Assembly: GCA_024867545.1 (NCBI GenBank)
Contig: JANFNE010000026.1
Span: forward strand, 124,001-188,000
Direction of reading: 5' to 3'
Source: Phytopythium helicoides
Lineage: Eukaryota; Oomycota; Peronosporomycetes; Pythiales; Pythiaceae
Length of the DNA: 64,000 nucleotides
Shown here: positions 55,644-64,000 of the stretch, piece after piece
Numbering within the stretch: the first letter of the stretch is position 1
Layout: each line of letters opens with the position of its first letter
Notes under the pieces: generated by a model
The model's input: only the letters and a program-made list of their open reading frames with translations
Databases searched by the model: none
What the model was told of the DNA's origin: nothing
Translations under genes and position numbers: made by a program

Positions 55644-57172
55644 ATGCCCTCGATCCCTCCCCGTGCTCTGGCTGCAGCGCTGTTTGTGCCTGATGGCACT
55701 GACTACTGTCAATGTCGAATCTGTTTCTCTCGGCGCAAGCAGGCCGCGTCAACGGGATACACCAATCTCGTTGTGCATCTCATGCGCCAGCACGCTGAGG
55801 AATATGAGGATGAGTTTCGTGTGATTCAACGGCGGGAAGGAAGTCTTGACGCGTTCGTCAAGGTGGATGACTTCCACTGGCTGGACTGGACGATCATGGA
55901 GAACCGCGAGCTCTCCATGTGCGAGAAGGTGAAGACGCGCAAGTACACCCACCTCAAGCCCGTGTGCGCGAAGACCTTGAAGAAGCATATGTTCGGCTTG
56001 GAAAAGGTCGTCCAAGAGCACCTCAAGCGCCTGTTTTCCGGTCGCCTCCTTGGACTGATGCTAGATGCCTGGACAGAGGCAGGAACGCACTTTGTCGCCG
56101 TCATCGGCATCACCCAACAGCACAAGGTACTTCTGTGCTTCTCAACGCTCGAGAACGAGGCGGATATGAGTGCTTACTCCATAATTGAGTTGCTGGACGA
56201 CGTGCTGGACACGTATGGCATCGATGCCGCCGCCCAGCTCAGCTTTTATGTGTGCGAAAATGCCTCAGTCAACGTCGCCATCGCGAGGAAGACTCGAGTT
56301 CCCATGATAGGCTGCGCGAGCCATCGATTTAACTTGGCTGTGCAGTCGGTCATGGAGGAGTATAGCGAGATCCTCGAAAAGTTGCAGAAGTTGATGGGGA
56401 AGCTCAACACGATCAAGAATCGCCACCATCTTTGCGAGCAAGAGGCACTTATGCCTATCCTCCGCAATACCACGCGGTGGAGCAGCACGTTTGCAATGGT
56501 GAACCGGTACTTGTCCATCCGCAGCAAGCTCGACCGCTTCGACGACGAGCTTGCCGATATGACCCCTACAGCTCGTGAGAACATCAAGCTCAACTAGCTC
56601 AACGAAGACCTCAAGAACTTTCAAAGCGTGAGCATGAAGCTACAGTCCGAGTCTGGTGTCACGCTGCACGATGCGCGCGTCCTGTTAGACTATGTCATCA
56701 AGCACTACCCTGCCACGGAAGAGTACCTCGCGCCGTCTGCGAGAATCGTCAAGTTTGCTGACTTTGAGAATGGTGTCGTCAAGCTGCTGGGTGGGGAGCA
56801 GCAGGCTCTAACGAACGCCAAACAGGTTGCGGTGGCAAAGTTAATACCCACAACTGAGAAGCGGCAGAAGGTTCCCTATAGAGTTGGGACCAAGCGCTCA
56901 TTTGTTGACGCAGCGCTCTGTTCCGAGCGCTATACCGTGAACCCTGAAGATCTGTCGTGGATCCCGTGCACTTCCAATGATGTTGAACGACTTTTCTCGC
57001 GAGCTGGCATTGTATTCTGCGACGCAGTATGAACCCAATGACGCTCGAGTCGTAGGTGTTTCTTCAATATAATCGATCGCATTGTGACGCAGCTGCCGTG
57101 ACAACAGCGATAGAGAGAAGTAAGGCGAAGAAGCAACGTGTGGACTCGTCGCAGGTGCAGGAGCTTGTGTAG
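55644..57172 (+). pseudogene. hAT-superfamily transposase with BED zinc finger, broken
   Basis: ATG 55644 begins MPSIPPRALAAALFVPDG. A BED-type finger follows (CQCRICF ... HLMRQH). The RNase H-like core starts with LMLDAWTEAGTHFVAVIG, where the catalytic Asp is present; the second acidic motif reads CENASVN, with Glu where most hAT proteins have Asp. RWSSTF and the hATC dimerisation region (PCTSNDVERLFSRAG) follow. Lesions: TAG at 56595-56597 in frame, a frameshift just before 57030, and TAG at 57050-57052 in the shifted frame, which otherwise continues MNPMTLES...VFLQYNRS...DAAAV to 57172. The protein is therefore inactive, but few mutations separate it from an open frame, so its decay is recent. 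I could not identify terminal inverted repeats. Confidence 0.85.
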
Positions 57173-57559
57173 TAGCATCGTTGTATAGTGACAGCTAATT
57201 TCTCCTTCTGGTATCACATCTCGTTGGGCCACCGTGCGCGTAGGTGCTAGTTTGATGCGTCATGTTGGTATTTGGTTGAACGGTGATGCGGTGGGAGGGT
57301 TCCGGTGATAACCCCCCCCCCCCCCCCCCCCCCCCTCAGGATCCCATTGCGCGCATCAGTTTCACCTAATTCACCCGATCAGCGGAATATGAGAGGCTGT
57401 GGAGACATGGCGTTCAGTCCTTTCTCACGTTTGGAACGGTTATTTGATATATTGAGAATAACCCAATTATTAATTGACCAAGTTTTCGAGCCCCAATCAA
57501 TATGATACTGGGATATGCCATGCCCTGTGTGTGTGTGTGTGTGTGTGTGTGTGAGTGTG
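57173..57559. other. Gap between hAT relic and tRNA array
   Basis: No gene. It includes the poly-C run and, at its right end, a (TG)n microsatellite (about 57527-57553) that leads into the first array unit. Confidence 0.5.
57312..57335. repeat. Homopolymer of 24 C
   Basis: A pure C run directly read from the sequence, between the hAT relic and the tRNA array. Its length is likely unreliable in sequencing. Confidence 0.9.
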
Positions 57560-57596
57560 AGTGTGGAATGTGTGAATATGTGTGTGAAATAATATT

Positions 57597-57667
57597 GGAC
57601 ACACCGGGGATTGAACCCGGGGCCTTCCGCTTGCAAAGCGGACGCGCTACCACTGCGCTATGCGCCC
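57597..57667 (-). tRNA. tRNA-Ala (anticodon UGC), array copy 1
   Basis: 71 nt without CCA. The minus strand folds as GGGCGCA / TGTGTCC acceptor stem with the G3:U70 pair that identifies alanine tRNAs, a TCCGC-TTTGCAA-GCGGA anticodon arm (TGC at 34-36) and a CCGGG-TTCAATC-CCCGG T arm. The A box (TAGCGCAGTGG) and B box (GGTTCAATCC) are good. Unlike the other copies, no run of four T's follows its 3' end within 100 nt, because the array unit is cut off on that side. Confidence 0.95.
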
Positions 57668-57933
57668 AGCGAAACCATATACAAACACACACATTTTCAA
57701 TCCGCCTTTGACACACTCACACACACAAACAACACACAAACAACACTACACACACACAAAACTACTCCCTACACTCACACATCCACTCCGCAAACCACCA
57801 ACACACCACACATCAACAAACCACACCTCGATCACTCATTCTTTCTTTTCCTCTTCTTCTTTTTTTCGAGAATCTATCTTTTTTGTTTCCTTTTTTGTTC
57901 CCTTTTGTGTTCACTCTTTTTGTTCCCCATTCG

Positions 57934-58205
57934 ATGAGGCATAACAGTCGCTCCAGTCCTGGGCGGTGTGTAAGTATTGCTTGTGTGGTAGAATGGAAAG
58001 TGATGGAGTACCTGTGGACGATAGGTCCTCCTCTCCTATCTCCTATGTGTCCAAGTTGTTACCGACGATAGCAGCAAGTAAATCTATAATGTTCTCTAAC
58101 ACTTATGGAGTTTGTGTGTTGCAGCAGTGTCGTGTCGTCAGCCAGTTGCTCATGACGCAGTCTCGAAAGTCGAAAGTCGGAAAACGTCTCGCACTTGAAC
58201 GGTAA
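57934..58205 (+). CDS. Candidate two-exon micro-ORF in array unit (38 codons)
   Basis: ATG 57934 opens MRHNSRSSPGRC and meets a strong 5' splice site, GTAAGTATT, at 57970. A CTAAC branch-like site and TTGCAG precede 58125, where the frame continues QCRVVSQLLMTQSRKSKVGK and RLALER to TAA at 58203-58205. Splicing the 155-bp intron gives a basic 38-residue peptide. It recurs in every complete unit. The only difference I noted, CTC against CTA, is synonymous. No family is recognised and it may be chance. Confidence 0.2.
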
Positions 58206-58354
58206 TCAATCAAAAGTACACAAAAGTAAAAGTAGACAAGGCGAGCGAGCGAGCGAGCGAGTGGTGCAGTGTGTGAACGTGTGTGAATGTGTGCGTGTGT
58301 GATTGTAAAAGGAAATGTGTGTGGAATGTGTGAATATGTGAGTGAAATAATATT

Positions 58355-58425
58355 GGACACACCGGGGATTGAACCCGGGGCCTTCCGCTTGCAAAGCGGA
58401 CGCGCTACCACTGCGCTATGCGCCC
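58355..58425 (-). tRNA. tRNA-Ala (UGC), array copy 2
   Basis: Identical to copy 1. A TTTT run (complement of 58307-58310) lies about 45 nt past the 3' end and is the likely Pol III terminator. The flank reads CCCTTCAC. Confidence 0.95.
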
Positions 58426-59112
58426 AGCGAAACCATATACAAACACACACATTTTCAATCCGCCTTTGACACACTCACACACACAAACAACACACAAACA
58501 ACACTACACACACACAAAACTACTCCCTTCACTCACACATCCACTCCGCAAACCACCAACACACCACACATCAACAAACCACACCTCGATCACTCATTCT
58601 TTCTTTTCCTCTTCTTCTTTTTTTCGAGAATCTATCTTTTTTGTTTCCTTTTTTGTTCCCTTTTGTGTTCACTCTTTTTGTTCCCCATTCGATGAGGCAT
58701 AACAGTCGCTCCAGTCCTGGGCGGTGTGTAAGTATTGCTTGTGTGGTAGAATGGAAAGTGATGGAGTACCTGTGGACGATAGGTCCTCCTCTCCTATCTC
58801 CTATGTGTCCAAGTTGTTACCGACGATAGCAGCAAGTAAATCTATAATGTTCTCTAACACTTATGGAGTTTGTGTGTTGCAGCAGTGTCGTGTCGTCAGC
58901 CAGTTGCTCATGACGCAGTCTCGAAAGTCGAAAGTCGGAAAACGTCTCGCACTTGAACGGTAATCAATCAAAAGTACACAAAAGTAAAAGTAGACAAGGC
59001 GAGCGAGCGAGCGAGCGAGTGGTGCAGTGTGTGAACGTGTGTGAATGTGTGCGTGTGTGATTGTAAAAGGAAATGTGTGTGGAATGTGTGAATATGTGAG
59101 TGAAATAATATT

Positions 59113-59183
59113 GGACACACCGGGGATTGAACCCGGGGCCTTCCGCTTGCAAAGCGGACGCGCTACCACTGCGCTATGCGCCC
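59113..59183 (-). tRNA. tRNA-Ala (UGC), array copy 3
   Basis: Identical gene and terminator spacing; flank variant CCCTACAC. Confidence 0.95.
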
Positions 59184-59870
59184 AGCGAAACCATATACAA
59201 ACACACACATTTTCAATCCGCCTTTGACACACTCACACACACAAACAACACACAAACAACACTACACACACACAAAACTACTCCCTACACTCACACATCC
59301 ACTCCGCAAACCACCAACACACCACACATCAACAAACCACACCTCGATCACTCATTCTTTCTTTTCCTCTTCTTCTTTTTTTCGAGAATCTATCTTTTTT
59401 GTTTCCTTTTTTGTTCCCTTTTGTGTTCACTCTTTTTGTTCCCCATTCGATGAGGCATAACAGTCGCTCCAGTCCTGGGCGGTGTGTAAGTATTGCTTGT
59501 GTGGTAGAATGGAAAGTGATGGAGTACCTGTGGACGATAGGTCCTCCTCTCCTATCTCCTATGTGTCCAAGTTGTTACCGACGATAGCAGCAAGTAAATC
59601 TATAATGTTCTCTAACACTTATGGAGTTTGTGTGTTGCAGCAGTGTCGTGTCGTCAGCCAGTTGCTCATGACGCAGTCTCGAAAGTCGAAAGTCGGAAAA
59701 CGTCTCGCACTTGAACGGTAATCAATCAAAAGTACACAAAAGTAAAAGTAGACAAGGCGAGCGAGCGAGCGAGCGAGTGGTGCAGTGTGTGAACGTGTGT
59801 GAATGTGTGCGTGTGTGATTGTAAAAGGAAATGTGTGTGGAATGTGTGAATATGTGAGTGAAATAATATT

Positions 59871-59941
59871 GGACACACCGGGGATTGAACCCGGGGCCTT
59901 CCGCTTGCAAAGCGGACGCGCTACCACTGCGCTATGCGCCC
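59871..59941 (-). tRNA. tRNA-Ala (UGC), array copy 4
   Basis: Identical gene; flank variant CCCTACAC. Confidence 0.95.
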
Positions 59942-60628
59942 AGCGAAACCATATACAAACACACACATTTTCAATCCGCCTTTGACACACTCACACACAC
60001 AAACAACACACAAACAACACTACACACACACAAAACTACTCCCTACACTCACACATCCACTCCGCAAACCACCAACACACCACACATCAACAAACCACAC
60101 CTCGATCACTCATTCTTTCTTTTCCTCTTCTTCTTTTTTTCGAGAATCTATCTTTTTTGTTTCCTTTTTTGTTCCCTTTTGTGTTCACTCTTTTTGTTCC
60201 CCATTCGATGAGGCATAACAGTCGCTCCAGTCCTGGGCGGTGTGTAAGTATTGCTTGTGTGGTAGAATGGAAAGTGATGGAGTACCTGTGGACGATAGGT
60301 CCTCCTCTCCTATCTCCTATGTGTCCAAGTTGTTACCGACGATAGCAGCAAGTAAATCTATAATGTTCTCTAACACTTATGGAGTTTGTGTGTTGCAGCA
60401 GTGTCGTGTCGTCAGCCAGTTGCTCATGACGCAGTCTCGAAAGTCGAAAGTCGGAAAACGTCTCGCACTTGAACGGTAATCAATCAAAAGTACACAAAAG
60501 TAAAAGTAGACAAGGCGAGCGAGCGAGCGAGCGAGTGGTGCAGTGTGTGAACGTGTGTGAATGTGTGCGTGTGTGATTGTAAAAGGAAATGTGTGTGGAA
60601 TGTGTGAATATGTGAGTGAAATAATATT

Positions 60629-60699
60629 GGACACACCGGGGATTGAACCCGGGGCCTTCCGCTTGCAAAGCGGACGCGCTACCACTGCGCTATGCGCCC
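60629..60699 (-). tRNA. tRNA-Ala (UGC), array copy 5
   Basis: Identical gene; flank CCCTACAC. The segment to its right carries the CTA variant shared with units 6 and 7. Confidence 0.95.
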
Positions 60700-61386
60700 A
60701 GCGAAACCATATACAAACACACACATTTTCAATCCGCCTTTGACACACTCACACACACAAACAACACACAAACAACACTACACACACACAAAACTACTCC
60801 CTACACTCACACATCCACTCCGCAAACCACCAACACACCACACATCAACAAACCACACCTCGATCACTCATTCTTTCTTTTCCTCTTCTTCTTTTTTTCG
60901 AGAATCTATCTTTTTTGTTTCCTTTTTTGTTCCCTTTTGTGTTCACTCTTTTTGTTCCCCATTCGATGAGGCATAACAGTCGCTCCAGTCCTGGGCGGTG
61001 TGTAAGTATTGCTTGTGTGGTAGAATGGAAAGTGATGGAGTACCTGTGGACGATAGGTCCTCCTCTCCTATCTCCTATGTGTCCAAGTTGTTACCGACGA
61101 TAGCAGCAAGTAAATCTATAATGTTCTCTAACACTTATGGAGTTTGTGTGTTGCAGCAGTGTCGTGTCGTCAGCCAGTTGCTCATGACGCAGTCTCGAAA
61201 GTCGAAAGTCGGAAAACGTCTAGCACTTGAACGGTAATCAATCAAAAGTACACAAAAGTAAAAGTAGACAAGGCGAGCGAGCGAGCGAGCGAGTGGTGCA
61301 GTGTGTGAACGTGTGTGAATGTGTGCGTGTGTGATTGTAAAAGGAAATGTGTGTGGAATGTGTGAATATGTGAGTGAAATAATATT

Positions 61387-61457
61387 GGACACACCGGGGA
61401 TTGAACCCGGGGCCTTCCGCTTGCAAAGCGGACGCGCTACCACTGCGCTATGCGCCC
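61387..61457 (-). tRNA. tRNA-Ala (UGC), array copy 6
   Basis: Identical gene; flank CCCTTCAC, CTA variant to the right. Confidence 0.95.
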
Positions 61458-62144
61458 AGCGAAACCATATACAAACACACACATTTTCAATCCGCCTTTG
61501 ACACACTCACACACACAAACAACACACAAACAACACTACACACACACAAAACTACTCCCTTCACTCACACATCCACTCCGCAAACCACCAACACACCACA
61601 CATCAACAAACCACACCTCGATCACTCATTCTTTCTTTTCCTCTTCTTCTTTTTTTCGAGAATCTATCTTTTTTGTTTCCTTTTTTGTTCCCTTTTGTGT
61701 TCACTCTTTTTGTTCCCCATTCGATGAGGCATAACAGTCGCTCCAGTCCTGGGCGGTGTGTAAGTATTGCTTGTGTGGTAGAATGGAAAGTGATGGAGTA
61801 CCTGTGGACGATAGGTCCTCCTCTCCTATCTCCTATGTGTCCAAGTTGTTACCGACGATAGCAGCAAGTAAATCTATAATGTTCTCTAACACTTATGGAG
61901 TTTGTGTGTTGCAGCAGTGTCGTGTCGTCAGCCAGTTGCTCATGACGCAGTCTCGAAAGTCGAAAGTCGGAAAACGTCTAGCACTTGAACGGTAATCAAT
62001 CAAAAGTACACAAAAGTAAAAGTAGACAAGGCGAGCGAGCGAGCGAGCGAGTGGTGCAGTGTGTGAACGTGTGTGAATGTGTGCGTGTGTGATTGTAAAA
62101 GGAAATGTGTGTGGAATGTGTGAATATGTGAGTGAAATAATATT

Positions 62145-62215
62145 GGACACACCGGGGATTGAACCCGGGGCCTTCCGCTTGCAAAGCGGACGCGCTACCA
62201 CTGCGCTATGCGCCC
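62145..62215 (-). tRNA. tRNA-Ala (UGC), array copy 7
   Basis: Identical gene; the most distinct flank (CCCTCCAC, and CATGCGCTCC where the others have CATCCACTCC), CTA variant to the right. Confidence 0.95.
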
Positions 62216-62902
62216 AGCGAAACCATATACAAACACACACATTTTCAATCCGCCTTTGACACACTCACACACACAAACAACACACAAACAACACTACACA
62301 CACACAAAACTACTCCCTCCACTCACACATGCGCTCCGCAAACCACCAACACACCACACATCAACAAACCACACCTCGATCACTCATTCTTTCTTTTCCT
62401 CTTCTTCTTTTTTTCGAGAATCTATCTTTTTTGTTTCCTTTTTTGTTCCCTTTTGTGTTCACTCTTTTTGTTCCCCATTCGATGAGGCATAACAGTCGCT
62501 CCAGTCCTGGGCGGTGTGTAAGTATTGCTTGTGTGGTAGAATGGAAAGTGATGGAGTACCTGTGGACGATAGGTCCTCCTCTCCTATCTCCTATGTGTCC
62601 AAGTTGTTACCGACGATAGCAGCAAGTAAATCTATAATGTTCTCTAACACTTATGGAGTTTGTGTGTTGCAGCAGTGTCGTGTCGTCAGCCAGTTGCTCA
62701 TGACGCAGTCTCGAAAGTCGAAAGTCGGAAAACGTCTAGCACTTGAACGGTAATCAATCAAAAGTACACAAAAGTAAAAGTAGACAAGGCGAGCGAGCGA
62801 GCGAGCGAGTGGTGCAGTGTGTGAACGTGTGTGAATGTGTGCGTGTGTGATTGTAAAAGGAAATGTGTGTGGAATGTGTGAATATGTGAGTGAAATAATA
62901 TT

Positions 62903-62973
62903 GGACACACCGGGGATTGAACCCGGGGCCTTCCGCTTGCAAAGCGGACGCGCTACCACTGCGCTATGCGCCC
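62903..62973 (-). tRNA. tRNA-Ala (UGC), array copy 8
   Basis: Identical gene; an extra CA in the flank makes this unit 760 bp; CCCTACAC, CTC variant. Confidence 0.95.
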
Positions 62974-63662
62974 AGCGAAACCATATACAAACACACACAT
63001 TTTCAATCCGCCTTTGACACACTCACACACACAAACAACACACAAACAACACTACACACACACACAAAACTACTCCCTACACTCACACATCCACTCCGCA
63101 AACCACCAACACACCACACATCAACAAACCACACCTCGATCACTCATTCTTTCTTTTCCTCTTCTTCTTTTTTTCGAGAATCTATCTTTTTTGTTTCCTT
63201 TTTTGTTCCCTTTTGTGTTCACTCTTTTTGTTCCCCATTCGATGAGGCATAACAGTCGCTCCAGTCCTGGGCGGTGTGTAAGTATTGCTTGTGTGGTAGA
63301 ATGGAAAGTGATGGAGTACCTGTGGACGATAGGTCCTCCTCTCCTATCTCCTATGTGTCCAAGTTGTTACCGACGATAGCAGCAAGTAAATCTATAATGT
63401 TCTCTAACACTTATGGAGTTTGTGTGTTGCAGCAGTGTCGTGTCGTCAGCCAGTTGCTCATGACGCAGTCTCGAAAGTCGAAAGTCGGAAAACGTCTCGC
63501 ACTTGAACGGTAATCAATCAAAAGTACACAAAAGTAAAAGTAGACAAGGCGAGCGAGCGAGCGAGCGAGTGGTGCAGTGTGTGAACGTGTGTGAATGTGT
63601 GCGTGTGTGATTGTAAAAGGAAATGTGTGTGGAATGTGTGAATATGTGAGTGAAATAATATT

Positions 63663-63733
63663 GGACACACCGGGGATTGAACCCGGGGCCTTCCGCTTGC
63701 AAAGCGGACGCGCTACCACTGCGCTATGCGCCC
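63663..63733 (-). tRNA. tRNA-Ala (UGC), array copy 9
   Basis: Identical gene; flank CCCTTCAC. The unit is cut by the window end, so the array continues. Confidence 0.95.
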
Positions 63734-64000
63734 AGCGAAACCATATACAAACACACACATTTTCAATCCGCCTTTGACACACTCACACACACAAACAACA
63801 CACAAACAACACTACACACACACAAAACTACTCCCTTCACTCACACATCCACTCCGCAAACCACCAACACACCACACATCAACAAACCACACCTCGATCA
63901 CTCATTCTTTCTTTTCCTCTTCTTCTTTTTTTCGAGAATCTATCTTTTTTGTTTCCTTTTTTGTTCCCTTTTGTGTTCACTCTTTTTGTTCCCCATTCGA

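Larger units (their letters stand above)
57560..64000. repeat. Tandem array of 758-bp units carrying tRNA-Ala
   Basis: Eight and a half visible units run off the right edge. The spacing between tRNA genes is exactly 758 bp seven times and 760 bp once (an extra CA near 63060). Each unit holds the tRNA gene (-), a CA/AC-rich stretch, a T-rich stretch, a unique-looking segment of about 270 bp and a (GCGA)n microsatellite. Units differ at very few sites, for example CCCTACAC / CCCTTCAC / CCCTCCAC right of the tRNA, and CTC/CTA about 590 bp after the tRNA start. The left edge is at about 57560, within TG-rich DNA. A two-exon ORF candidate in each unit is listed separately. Confidence 0.95.

Noticed and set aside
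55410..57300. hAT terminal inverted repeats (CAGGGTTGAGAAC at about 55416)
   Set aside because: CAGGG would fit a hAT end, but I found no complementary end on the right side and no target duplication.
57960..57985. U1 snRNA-like ATACTTAC on the minus strand in each array unit
   Set aside because: The following bases do not match U1, and the plus-strand reading as a 5' splice site is simpler.
57966..58205. Unspliced 79-codon ORF repeated in every array unit
   Set aside because: It starts at GTG, crosses a good splice acceptor, and near-identical units give no independent evidence of conservation.
57510..64000. CRISPR-like array
   Set aside because: Repeat and spacer logic does not apply: units are 758 bp, nearly identical throughout, and contain a eukaryotic tRNA gene.

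Overview
The window looks like nuclear DNA of an oomycete (Phytophthora/Pythium/Globisporangium-like). The reasons are GC-rich protein-coding exons, very short GT-AG introns (59-102 bp where I could resolve them), tyrosine-kinase-like kinases carrying ankyrin repeats, a tandem cluster of Pht1/PHO84-type phosphate transporters, and relics of a Fanzor/TnpB-like gene, a hAT transposase and a psq-type helix-turn-helix gene. The organism assignment is inference; nothing here names a species.

Region 1 (1-23.5 kb) is a four-fold segmental duplication. Each unit reads: ankyrin-pseudokinase-kinase gene (+), a decayed fragment of a phosphate-transporter gene (+) starting within about 30 bp of the kinase stop codon, then a heat-shock-factor (HSF) gene on the minus strand. 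The kinase genes are at 2-5707 (its 5' end lies outside the window), 7664-11069 (broken by a stop codon and a frameshift), 12956-16750 and 18270-21992. Three HSF copies are relics; only the last (22681-23430) is intact. The kinase proteins carry about 10 to 29 ankyrin repeats, then a kinase domain with SNFG in place of DFG, a helical linker, a second kinase domain with all catalytic motifs, and a related helical tail. This resembles the JH2-JH1 order of animal JAK kinases. They are probably cytosolic signalling proteins whose ankyrin part diversifies by repeat expansion and gene conversion.

Region 2 (23.9-35.5 kb) holds a ten-exon gene that appears to encode a four-transmembrane, claudin-like protein with a cytosolic ankyrin tail (23960-26017), followed by three minus-strand phosphate:H+ symporter genes (26730-28151, 31336-32778, 34089-35513). 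A psq-type helix-turn-helix fragment lies between the first two transporters. The transporter fragments in region 1 derive from this family.

Region 3 (38.5-52 kb) is single-copy housekeeping DNA: a very large chromatin-reader gene (38493-49297; FYRN-FYRC, DDT, two bromodomain-PHD modules and several PDZ-like domains), a mitochondrial-carrier-family (SLC25) gene (49648-50868) and a PX-domain gene (51124-52005, minus).

Region 4 (53-57.2 kb) is a transposon graveyard with a degenerate Fanzor/TnpB-like gene and a broken hAT transposase, ending at a run of 24 C. Region 5 (57.56 kb to the window end) is a tandem array of 758-bp units, each with one identical tRNA-Ala(UGC) gene on the minus strand. 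Nine copies are visible and the array runs off the window. Each unit may also contain a tiny two-exon ORF on the plus strand.
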